Source of the DNA: JAXDLK01 sp034666665
Lineage (GTDB): Bacteria > Desulfobacterota > Binatia > JACPRU01
Assembly: GCA_034666665.1 (NCBI GenBank)
Contig: JAXDLK010000016.1
Span: 1-9,079 of the forward strand
Direction: 5' to 3'
Length of the DNA stretch: 9,079 nt
The notes below the pieces were generated by a model, which saw only the letters and a list, made by a program, of their open reading frames with translations, was not told the origin of the DNA and did no database searches. Positions 1 to 6,466 of this stretch are shown in pieces (the stretch's first letter is position 1; every line of letters starts with the position of its first letter). A program made the position numbers and the translations under genes.

Positions 1-6
1 AACCGG

Positions 7-717
7 TCACGACATCGCCCGGTTCGAGTGCCAGACCGCCTTCTTGCGTCCCTTCTTCGGCGGGGTCACGAGCCCCGGATCCGCGGCGAGCTTCTTCAGC
101 AGAGCCGGAGGATCGCCGTCGGCGGCCTTCGACACGTCACCGCCCTCGTCGCGCGCGATCTCGACGAGCAGCCGCTTCGAGACCACCGACCGCGGCGCCG
201 CTTCGGCCACGTCCTCGGTGGTCGCCCACTCGTCGCGGTGCTTGATCAAGAGCCATGGAGCGCGGGACTCGCCGGGCCGCGGTCGCGTCCGCACGAGGAC
301 CCAAGATCCGTGGAGCTTCGTCCCGTCGAGCGAGAACTTGAGCTCTCCCTTCTTCAGCGCCGCGTCGACGTCGGGCGTCTCCGGCGTCCAGGTCCCCCGG
401 TCCCAGATCATCACCGTGCCGCCGCCGTACTCACCGGCGGGAATGATGCCTTCGAACTGGTTGTACTCGATCGGGTGATCCTCGACCTGCATCGCCAGCC
501 GCTTGACCGACGGGTCCAACGACGGACCTTTGGGCACCGCCCACGAGAACATCACGCCCTTCCATTCCAGCCGGAAATCGTAGTGGAGCGCGGTCGCGCG
601 ATGCTTCTGTACGACGAACGCGAGCCTCTTCGACACGCGCCGACGCGCACCCTTCTTTCCCTCCGGTTCCGGTGTCACCGCGAACCGGCGCTTCTTGCGA
701 TATTCCGTGAGCGGCAT
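7..717 (-). CDS. Stand-alone LigD-type 3'-phosphoesterase (DNA end-processing)
   Basis: This 236-aa protein matches the phosphoesterase (PE) module of the bacterial NHEJ ligase LigD, which removes 3'-phosphates and 3'-ribonucleotides from DNA ends in a Mn-dependent way. Every catalytic position known from Pseudomonas LigD PE is visible with the same spacing: H39, H45, D47 and R49 (in KH-RATAL-HYDFRLEW), then H81 and Y85 (in EDHPIEY). A GEYGGGT turn at 95-101, a G-x-W-LVR strand at 137-143 and WLLIKHRDEWA at 155-165 complete the core. The N-terminus (about 1-31) and the tail (about 220-230) are Lys/Arg-rich, suiting DNA binding. No ligase or polymerase domain follows: a TGA ends the frame after VWHSNRAMS, so this is a free-standing PE protein. 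I chose the ATG at 717 over the GTG at 735 because GAGGG lies 7 nt upstream of the ATG. No ku gene is visible, so a role in NHEJ is inference; the enzymatic class is well supported. It is divergent from the universal stress protein gene. Confidence 0.93.
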   Translation of the reverse strand: MPLTEYRKKRRFAVTPEPEGKKGARRRVSKRLAFVVQKHRATALHYDFRLEWKGVMFSWAVPKGPSLDPSVKRLAMQVEDHPIEYNQFEGIIPAGEYGGGTVMIWDRGTWTPETPDVDAALKKGELKFSLDGTKLHGSWVLVRTRPRPGESRAPWLLIKHRDEWATTEDVAEAAPRSVVSKRLLVEIARDEGGDVSKAADGDPPALLKKLAADPGLVTPPKKGRKKAVWHSNRAMS

Positions 718-724
718 GGTCCGA

Positions 725-729
725 CCCTC
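725..729 (-). promoter_or_regulatory. Ribosome binding site deciding the phosphoesterase start
   Basis: On the minus strand the sequence reads GAGGG, then 7 nt, then ATG at 717. This Shine-Dalgarno match lies inside the longer possible reading frame that begins with GTG at 735, so it favours the shorter 236-aa product. Confidence 0.6.
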
Positions 730-755
730 GCTCACGCGAGAGCCGCATTCAACAC

Positions 756-770
756 GTCGGCCCTGCCGAC
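756..770. repeat. 15-nt inverted repeat in the divergent intergenic region
   Basis: GTCGGC-CCT-GCCGAC is a perfect 6-bp inverted repeat around a 3-nt centre. It lies about 40 bp upstream of the phosphoesterase start and about 150 bp upstream of the universal stress protein start, between the two divergent genes. It could be an operator for a dimeric regulator or a small hairpin in the phosphoesterase leader. In DNA this GC-rich, a 6-bp inverted repeat can also arise by chance, so the functional call is weak. Confidence 0.3.
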
Positions 771-816
771 ATCGGGTTCTTCCGCCCCGGTTTCGTCACT
801 TCCCGAAGGTTCTCGG

Positions 817-846
817 TTGACACTTCCGCTGCTGCGAACGTAGACG
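817..846 (+). promoter_or_regulatory. Candidate sigma-70 promoter for the USP/acyl-CoA synthetase unit
   Basis: A perfect -35 hexamer TTGACA (817-822) is followed 18 nt later by TAGACG (841-846), which matches the -10 consensus TATAAT at only 3 of 6 positions, including the first T and A. Transcription would begin near 852 and give a leader of about 70 nt before the GTG at 921. The intact TTGACA in an intergenic region of GC-rich DNA is the main support. The weak -10 makes the promoter unproven. Confidence 0.42.
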
Positions 847-920
847 TCCCACAGACATCCGGACGAGAGAGAGCGCACTTCACCCATGCACGCGCACCGG
901 TCGCGTGGCGAGGAACTGCC

Positions 921-1355
921 GTGAAACCGAACTACGAGAGAATTCTTTGCCTAGTCGATGCCGACGACCACTCCCGCGCCGCGCTGGCGCTCGCCAAGAT
1001 CTTCGCTCGTGAGCGGAAGGGGACGATTTTTCTCGTCAACGCTCACTCGATCTACGAGAGTCCTTTCGATCCGGAGGTCGCGCGATCCAAAGCCGGGTGG
1101 TCGATCGCCGAGGGCGAGGCCACCACTCGCAAGCGCATCGAGAAGGTGGCTCAGGACCAAATCGGCAGCGAGTTCCCATGGGAGGTCATCGTTCACAACG
1201 GCGTGGACGACATCCTCAACAGCGTGCGGCGGCACGAAGTCGATCTCGTGATCCTCCACAAACGCCCCGACAGCGGCGTGCGCGAATGGCTCGTCGGCAA
1301 CACCGCGTATCAAGTCGCCCGCCGCGCTCCTTGCGACGTGCTGCTGCTCGCCTGA
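921..1355 (+). CDS. Universal stress protein (UspA family) with degenerate ATP loop
   Basis: This 144-aa protein has the single-domain USP fold: a first strand with the family Asp (RILCLVDADDHSRAAL, residues 7-22), a central strand FLVNAHS, a helix, the WEVIVHNG strand (87-94), then DLVILHKRPDS and the C-terminal GNTAYQVARRAPCDVLLLA. USPs are cytoplasmic dimers; many bind ATP through G-2x-G-9x-G-(S/T). Here the first two glycines are replaced by H113 and P116, only G126 survives, and the last residue is N127. ATP binding is therefore doubtful and the protein more likely resembles the non-ATP UspA type. The start is a GTG preceded by GAGGA (910-914) with a 6-nt spacer; no other good start exists. 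It lies 49 bp upstream of, and on the same strand as, an ADP-forming acyl-CoA synthetase, so co-transcription is likely. Its specific partner or stress signal cannot be read from the sequence. Confidence 0.93.
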   Translation: MKPNYERILCLVDADDHSRAALALAKIFARERKGTIFLVNAHSIYESPFDPEVARSKAGWSIAEGEATTRKRIEKVAQDQIGSEFPWEVIVHNGVDDILNSVRRHEVDLVILHKRPDSGVREWLVGNTAYQVARRAPCDVLLLA

Positions 1356-1404
1356 CGCCGCGCTTCCGGCTCGAACCTTCCCGGGCGCCGAGAAGCGCCG
1401 CGAA

Positions 1405-3513
1405 ATGACCACACTCGGAGATCTACTGAACCCGACGGCGGTAGCGATCGTCGGCGCGTCGGAAGACGCGACGCGCATCGGCGGGCGGCCTCTCGCCTAC
1501 ATGAAGGCTGCCGGATTCGCGGGCGCGATCCTGCCGGTGAATCCCAACCGCGACGTGGTGCAGGGGTTACCGGCGGCGCCGTCGATCGCCGAACTGGGTC
1601 GCCGCATCGACTACGCGATCATCGCCGTGCCGGCGCCCGCCGTGAACGACGCGATCCGTGGCGCTGCCGCCCAGGGAGCGAAGGCCTGCCTGGTCCTCTC
1701 GTCCGGCTTCGCGGAGATCGGCGCCAGCGGCGCAGCGCTGCAGTGCGAGATGTCGGCGATCGTGAAGGAAACGGGCGTTCGCATCATCGGCCCGAACTGC
1801 CTCGGTGTCTTCAATGCCGATAACGGGTTCCTGGCGACCTTCAGCTCGACGCTCGAGCGAGGCTCGCCGCCTCCGGGTGCTCTGGCCGTCGCCAGCCAGT
1901 CGGGGGCGTACGGCAGCCACATCTTCGCGGTGGCTCGCCAGCGCGGCGTCGTCGTCGGCAAGCTGGTGACCACCGGCAACGAGGTCGACGTCGACGTCGC
2001 GGAGACCATCCGCCTGTTCGCCGAGGACCCGAGCGTCCATGCGATCGCGGCCTACGCGGAGGGCGTCAAGAACGGCGCGGCGCTGATCGCGGCACTCGAG
2101 ATCGCGCGCGACGCGCGAAAGCCGGTGGTCTTCATGAAGGTCGGGCGGTCGGCCGTCGGCGCGCAGGCGGTGTCCTCGCACACCGCCGCGCTCGCGGGCG
2201 AGGACGCGGTGTACGACGCAGTGCTCCACCAGTACGGGGCGCATCGGGCACGCTCGACGGAGGCAATGCTCGACATCGCGTACGCTTGCCGCCCGCGGAT
2301 CTATCCGACCGGCCATCGCCTCGGTGTGGTGACCATCTCGGGAGGCGCGGGTGTGCTGATGGCCGACGCGGCGGAGGATCACGGCATCGAAACGCCCCCG
2401 ATGCCCGAGGCCGCGCAGCGCGAGCTGAAAGCGCTGCTGCCCTTCGCGTCGCCACGGAACCCGGTCGACGTGACCGCCCAGGCGTTCAACGACATGAGCT
2501 TGGTCGGGCGAAACCTGCGGATCATGCTCGAGCAAGGCGGATACGACGCGATCCTCGGATTCTGGACGTCGCTCGCCGGCTCGAAGGTCATCGCTCCCAA
2601 GCTGATCCAGGCCGTGCGCGACGGGGCCGCGGGATTCGAAAATCGGTTGATCGCCCACTGCCTGGTGGGTCCCGAGGACGCGATCCACGCCTACGAGGCG
2701 GAGGGACATCTGGTGTTCGAGGATCCGACCCGTGCGGTCGCCGCGATCGCCGCTTTGATGAACTTCGGCACCGCGTTTGCCAAGGGCGCCGGTGAAACGC
2801 CGGCGATCCCGGCCCCGGCGCCTCTGCCGAAGGGACTGCTCGGCGAGCGCGAGGCGAAGGCGATCCTCGCGGCTGCGGGCCTGTCCGTCATCGAAGATCG
2901 CCTGGTGACGACGCCGGACGACGCGGCGCGGGCAGCGCGCGAATTCGGACGCCCGGTGGCCATGAAGATCGCCTCGCCCGACATCCTGCACAAGACGGAG
3001 GTCGGAGGCGTGGCGCTGTCCGTGACCGGCGATGCGGCAGCCGAGGCGTTCCTGCAGATCGTCGCCCGCGCGGCGCGCCGCATGCCGGCGGCTCGGATCG
3101 ACGGCGTGCTCGTCGCGCCGATGGCGCCTGCCGGCGTCGAGTGCATTCTCGGAGCCAAGATCGATCCGGTGTTCGGGCCGATCGTGATGTTCGGTCTCGG
3201 CGGCATCTTCACCGAGGTGATGAAGGACGTGGCCTTTCGCCACGCACCCATCGGTCGCGCCGGCGCACGAGAAATGATCGACGAGCTCAGAGGTGCGGCG
3301 TTGCTGCGCGGCGCCCGCGGCGGAACCGTTGCCGATCTGGACGCCGTCGCCGACGCCATCTCGAAGCTCTCGCTCTTCGCCGCGAGTCAGGCGGCCGTGG
3401 TCGCGAGCGTCGAGCTCAACCCGCTGCTCGCGCTCCCCGACGGAGCGCTCGCTCTCGACGCCGTGATCGTCCGCCACGAGCGGCCCGTGGCCATCTCGAC
3501 CGATCGATCCTGA
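1405..3513 (+). CDS. Acetate--CoA ligase (ADP-forming) family, fused alpha-beta acyl-CoA synthetase
   Basis: This 702-aa protein has the architecture of fused NDP-forming acyl-CoA synthetases, which interconvert acyl-CoA + ADP + Pi and free acid + CoA + ATP in the cytoplasm. In order I see: a CoA-binding Rossmann domain (about 1-130: VAIVGASED, GRPLAYM, ILPVNPN, IIGPNCLGVFN); a succinyl-CoA-ligase-like domain (about 155-290: ASQSGAYG and the SSHTAALAGED loop with H259, the expected phosphohistidine); a linker domain with ISGGAGVLMADAAED (311-325) and NPVDVT; and an ATP-grasp domain (about 475-695: KIASPDILHKTEVGGV, FGLGGIFTEV, VELNPLL). H529 in ILHKTE probably corresponds to the second histidine of the swinging phosphate relay described in archaeal ACD. 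Length is normal and all key blocks are intact. No GNAT acetyltransferase domain is fused, so it is not a Pat-type lysine acetylase. The acid substrate (acetate, branched-chain or aromatic acids) cannot be assigned. A weak GAGAAG (1390-1395) precedes the ATG and lies in the loop of a 5-bp GGCGC/GCGCC hairpin. Confidence 0.93.
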   Translation: MTTLGDLLNPTAVAIVGASEDATRIGGRPLAYMKAAGFAGAILPVNPNRDVVQGLPAAPSIAELGRRIDYAIIAVPAPAVNDAIRGAAAQGAKACLVLSSGFAEIGASGAALQCEMSAIVKETGVRIIGPNCLGVFNADNGFLATFSSTLERGSPPPGALAVASQSGAYGSHIFAVARQRGVVVGKLVTTGNEVDVDVAETIRLFAEDPSVHAIAAYAEGVKNGAALIAALEIARDARKPVVFMKVGRSAVGAQAVSSHTAALAGEDAVYDAVLHQYGAHRARSTEAMLDIAYACRPRIYPTGHRLGVVTISGGAGVLMADAAEDHGIETPPMPEAAQRELKALLPFASPRNPVDVTAQAFNDMSLVGRNLRIMLEQGGYDAILGFWTSLAGSKVIAPKLIQAVRDGAAGFENRLIAHCLVGPEDAIHAYEAEGHLVFEDPTRAVAAIAALMNFGTAFAKGAGETPAIPAPAPLPKGLLGEREAKAILAAAGLSVIEDRLVTTPDDAARAAREFGRPVAMKIASPDILHKTEVGGVALSVTGDAAAEAFLQIVARAARRMPAARIDGVLVAPMAPAGVECILGAKIDPVFGPIVMFGLGGIFTEVMKDVAFRHAPIGRAGAREMIDELRGAALLRGARGGTVADLDAVADAISKLSLFAASQAAVVASVELNPLLALPDGALALDAVIVRHERPVAISTDRS

Positions 3514-3557
3514 GCAAGCGCGGCGCAGCGACGCGAACGCGCGGGACAGGCCGGGCG

Positions 3558-3668
3558 TCAGTCGGCGAGATACACGGCGATGGCATCGCCGACGCGGTCC
3601 GTCAGCGCATCGGTGCGCCTCCCGATCTGCTCCCGCAGCCTCGCCTTGCTGACCTGCCGTAGCCTTCG
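3558..3668 (-). pseudogene. Possible gene remnant in the convergent spacer
   Basis: Reading the minus strand from 3668 to a TGA at 3560-3558 gives 36 codons whose product contains VSKARLREQIGRRTDALTDR followed by VGDAIAVYLAD. About 90% of third positions are G or C, as in the real genes around it and unlike most chance frames. The pattern (basic V-x-x-x-x-L start, amphipathic helix, ending in a hydrophobic V-Y-L stretch) is reminiscent of the last helix of MazF/PemK-type toxins, but that is a resemblance only. There is no start codon: the same frame is closed by TGA at 3671-3669. I read it as a decayed 3' end of a gene, or a chance frame; no intact product is claimed. Confidence 0.25.
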
Positions 3669-3800
3669 TCATACCATCGTCAAACCCGCAGACCCCGGCG
3701 AGCTGTCGGTCCGCGCCTCGCGAGGGCAGCCCGAGCGCGGGTGAAAGATGGAACGATAGCCGTTGGGATCGCTGACGACCGCGGCCGCTCGTTCACCCAT
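3669..3800 (-). other. Short ORF (43 codons) overlapping the plsB stop codon
   Basis: An ATG at 3800-3798 overlaps the plsB stop by 8 nt (ATGGGTGA) in another frame and runs 43 codons to TGA at 3671-3669. Such an overlap would permit translational coupling to plsB. The product starts MGERAAAVVSDPNGYRSIFH; I recognise no family. Third-position GC (about three quarters) is lower than in neighbouring genes, which argues against a conserved gene. It is in the same frame as the coding-like segment just downstream, separated from it only by the TGA. Confidence 0.15.
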
Positions 3801-6420
3801 GCGTCGATGCGAACATCACGCTCTCGCCGAGGCGGCGCTCGAGCGTGCCGATGCCGTCGCGCGCCGGTCCCGGCATCACCCAGCGATCGCGGCCGTTCCG
3901 CCCGCGGCGCTCGACGGTCGTGAAGCCGAGCTCGCCGAAGCGGACGACGGCATTGCCGAGCGTCACGGTGGTGTTCCCCTCGGGCTTCCGCAGCACGCCG
4001 AGCAGCAGGTTCGCGCGGTAGATCCGCCGCATCTCCTCGACGAGCGCCTTCTCGGCGATGCCGAGCTCGGGCAAGCGCACGAGAGCGCGCGCCGCGACCC
4101 AGTACGCCTCGCGGAAGTTCTGCAAGATCGGCGCGGCGAGGCGGAGAAACGGGTGCGCGGTATCGACTCCGCTGTCGCGTACGACCTGGATCTCGTGCAG
4201 CCGTTCGAGGAGGTCGCCGATCTCGGCGGCGAGCGTCTCCCGTTCCGGAAGCACGAATTCGTTGCGGAAGAGATCGAGCCAGAACCAGAGCTCCTCCCGC
4301 AGGCGCTCCCGCGGCACGCCCCGCACCAGCGCCTCGGCGAGCAGCGACACGACCACGTAGAGATGGATGCCGTTGTTCTTGTAGAAATCGAGGTTGATCC
4401 GCTTGTCGTCCGGAACGTAGAGGATCCCTTCGTCTCCGTCTGCCGAGATCCGCGCGACCGCACCGCTCGATTCGAGGAACCCGACCGTCTCGCGGAAGTC
4501 CTGACGGTCGCGCAGCAGCGGCGCCGTGAGCCGCGCGTGCTGGCGCTCCGCGTGCTCGAGGAGCAGATTCGACGCGCGGACGAAGTCCGGATGGCGGAGC
4601 GCCGGGTGCGGGCTCGCGAGCAGAGCGGTGGCGGCGACCGACGGGGCGCCGAGCACGGACGCCTCGTTCACTCCGCCGAGCAACCGAAAGCCGAACTTCA
4701 AGACGAAGCGGCGCTTCTCCTCCTCGACGGCCGGATCCTCCGGCGCTTCGCGGAACCGGTCCTTCAGCGACCCGAGCGCGTCGTTCAGAGAGATCGGTTC
4801 CGCGAACGACACGTAGACCTTGCCGTAGTTCGTGCGCAGCACCCCCCGCGCCCGAAAGAGCGCGCCGAGGGTTTCCGGTTCCTTCTCCGCTCCGAGGAGC
4901 TCCCGCTTGTAGGCCTCTTCCTCGACCAGCCGCTCGTAGGAGATCGACACCGGCACGAAGTAGAGATCGCGGCGCACGCCCCGCAGGAACGCGTCGACGA
5001 TCACGGAGAGCATGCCGAGCTTCGGGGTGAGGATCTTGCCGGTGCGGCTTCGGCCGCCTTCGATGAAGAACTCCTGCGTGTAGCCCTCGCGGATCAAGTA
5101 GGTGAGGTACTGGCGAAACACCGCCTTGTAGAGCGGATCGTCGCCGAACGTGCGGCGGATGAAGTAGGCGCCGGCGCCGCGGAAGAGCATTCCCATCGGG
5201 AAGAACGACAGGTTGATCCCGGCGGCGATGTGCGGCGGCGAGAGGAAGTGCCCGTGGAAGATGTAGGAGAGGATCAGGTAATCGAAATGGCTCCGGTGAC
5301 AGGGGACGAGAACCACCGGATGTTCGCGGATGCGGTCCGCGACGCCGTCCAGCCCGGAGATCTCGATCCCGCGGAACATCCGATTCCAGATCCGCCGGAA
5401 GGCGAACGCCAAGATCGAGAAATAGGTGCCGTTGAAGTTGGCGGCGATCTCGTCGAACATCGCTCCCGCCTCGCGCCGAACGCGTTCGGGAGCGACGTTT
5501 CGTTCCGCGGCGAGCCGCGCGATCGTCTCATCCACCTCGGGGGAACCGACCACGAGTCGGCGCGCCGCGTGCTTCGGCAGCAACGGCGGCCCCCAGACGA
5601 CCCGCTCCTCGCGATAGAGGAATACGCGCAGCACCCGGACGAGGCGGCGAACCATCTTCTCTTCGCCCTCGGCGGCGTATTTTTCGAGGAAGCCGCGAAG
5701 ACCGATGCCTTCGCCGATGCGAAGCGTCAGCTCGCCACGGTTGAAGAGGAAGGTGACGAGCTTCTTCGCGTCCCCGGGCGCCTCGCGCGCGCTGTAGACG
5801 AGCGTGGCCATGCGAGCGTCGCGGCGGCGGTACCCGCGGCCGCGAAGGGGTGCGAGCGGGACGACGAAGATCTCGCGTCCTCCCTCCCGCGCGGCACGCA
5901 GCACGTCCGCCAGGTGACGGTCGCCGATCCGGTTCCGCTCGGCTGCCCGCTCCGGCCGGAAGAAGTCGAGCCACGCGGCACGCGCGCGCAGGAAGAGCAG
6001 GATCGGTTCGCCGGCGCCGACGAGCCGGCGAGCGAGCTCGCGGTCGTTGGCCTCGCGCCTCGACCCACCGAAGAAGTCGAGTGCCCGCACCCGCTCCACG
6101 ATCCGGCCGAGAATCCAGCGAAGCGAGCGAAACCAGCCGATCGAGACTCCGTTGGCGAACTGCGGCAAGGGCAGGTTCTCGCGCGCGAGCACCGAGTTCA
6201 CGAAGAGGTAATCCGCCACGGACCGGTGGCGCATGACGTAGACGATGGTGCCGCGGCGCGCGAGGTCGCGGACGTGCTCGACGAGCTTCGGGTCGACCTG
6301 CACGAGCTCGAATGCCCACCGCGACAGAAACGCGTGCAGCCGGCCGAGCCGGTGGGACATCGACGAAGGATGCGGCGGCGGTGGGTCTGCTGCCGGTCGG
6401 GCTGCCTGGGTCTCGCTCAT
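3793..6420 (-). CDS. plsB: Glycerol-3-phosphate 1-O-acyltransferase PlsB
   Basis: This 875-aa protein is a full-length PlsB (the E. coli enzyme is about 807 aa). PlsB transfers an acyl group from acyl-CoA or acyl-ACP to sn-1 of glycerol-3-phosphate, the first step of phospholipid synthesis, at the inner membrane. The acyltransferase blocks are all present: block I H375-RSHF-D380 (HX4D, catalytic), block II GAYFIRR (417-423), block III FFIEGGRSRTGK (451-462) and block IV FVPVSISYE (488-496). The preceding EIAANFNGTYFSI (324-336) and following PPHIAAGINLSFFPMG are also typical of PlsB. The C-terminal half (about 590-875) matches the family in layout, including YKNNGIHL (680-687). The N-terminal half has a second HX4D (H65-RSVA-D70), discussed separately. 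I start at the ATG at 6420; the adjacent GTG at 6423 would add one residue, and neither has a strong Shine-Dalgarno (only GGCGG nearby). It converges on the acyl-CoA synthetase gene and diverges from the lipase gene. Confidence 0.96.
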   Translation of the reverse strand: MSETQAARPAADPPPPHPSSMSHRLGRLHAFLSRWAFELVQVDPKLVEHVRDLARRGTIVYVMRHRSVADYLFVNSVLARENLPLPQFANGVSIGWFRSLRWILGRIVERVRALDFFGGSRREANDRELARRLVGAGEPILLFLRARAAWLDFFRPERAAERNRIGDRHLADVLRAAREGGREIFVVPLAPLRGRGYRRRDARMATLVYSAREAPGDAKKLVTFLFNRGELTLRIGEGIGLRGFLEKYAAEGEEKMVRRLVRVLRVFLYREERVVWGPPLLPKHAARRLVVGSPEVDETIARLAAERNVAPERVRREAGAMFDEIAANFNGTYFSILAFAFRRIWNRMFRGIEISGLDGVADRIREHPVVLVPCHRSHFDYLILSYIFHGHFLSPPHIAAGINLSFFPMGMLFRGAGAYFIRRTFGDDPLYKAVFRQYLTYLIREGYTQEFFIEGGRSRTGKILTPKLGMLSVIVDAFLRGVRRDLYFVPVSISYERLVEEEAYKRELLGAEKEPETLGALFRARGVLRTNYGKVYVSFAEPISLNDALGSLKDRFREAPEDPAVEEEKRRFVLKFGFRLLGGVNEASVLGAPSVAATALLASPHPALRHPDFVRASNLLLEHAERQHARLTAPLLRDRQDFRETVGFLESSGAVARISADGDEGILYVPDDKRINLDFYKNNGIHLYVVVSLLAEALVRGVPRERLREELWFWLDLFRNEFVLPERETLAAEIGDLLERLHEIQVVRDSGVDTAHPFLRLAAPILQNFREAYWVAARALVRLPELGIAEKALVEEMRRIYRANLLLGVLRKPEGNTTVTLGNAVVRFGELGFTTVERRGRNGRDRWVMPGPARDGIGTLERRLGESVMFASTHG

Positions 6421-6466
6421 CACCGCCGGGTGGAACGGATCGCATCGTGGGACCCGTACCGGCGAA
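6421..6466. promoter_or_regulatory. 46-bp divergent spacer between plsB and the lipase gene
   Basis: The start codons of the two divergent genes are separated by only 46 bp. Any promoters must overlap here or lie inside the opposing 5' coding regions. I could not find a convincing -35/-10 pair on either strand, so this records the arrangement rather than a mapped promoter. Confidence 0.35.

Noticed and set aside
28..843. 271-codon plus-strand frame opposite the phosphoesterase
   Set aside because: Arg-rich composition without any family motif; the minus-strand frame carries the complete LigD PE signature.
1384..1399. GGCGC/GCGCC hairpin over the acyl-CoA synthetase RBS as an RNA switch
   Set aside because: Only 5 bp with a 6-nt loop; too short to claim regulation in GC-rich DNA. 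Noted only within the gene entry.
1567..3672. 701-codon open frame on the minus strand opposite the acyl-CoA synthetase
   Set aside because: Low-complexity Arg/Gly/His/Asp composition, no domain, and fully overlapped by a gene with all catalytic motifs.
3714..3746. Possible bidirectional terminator around CCTCGCGAGG in the convergent spacer
   Set aside because: The palindrome is self-complementary with no loop and no flanking T-tract; nothing distinguishes it from chance.
6245..6466. Upstream extension of the lipase reading frame
   Set aside because: The added residues are Ser/Arg/Cys-rich, antisense to the plsB 5' coding region, and have no signal peptide; the ATG at 6467 leads directly into the basic and hydrophobic N-terminus.
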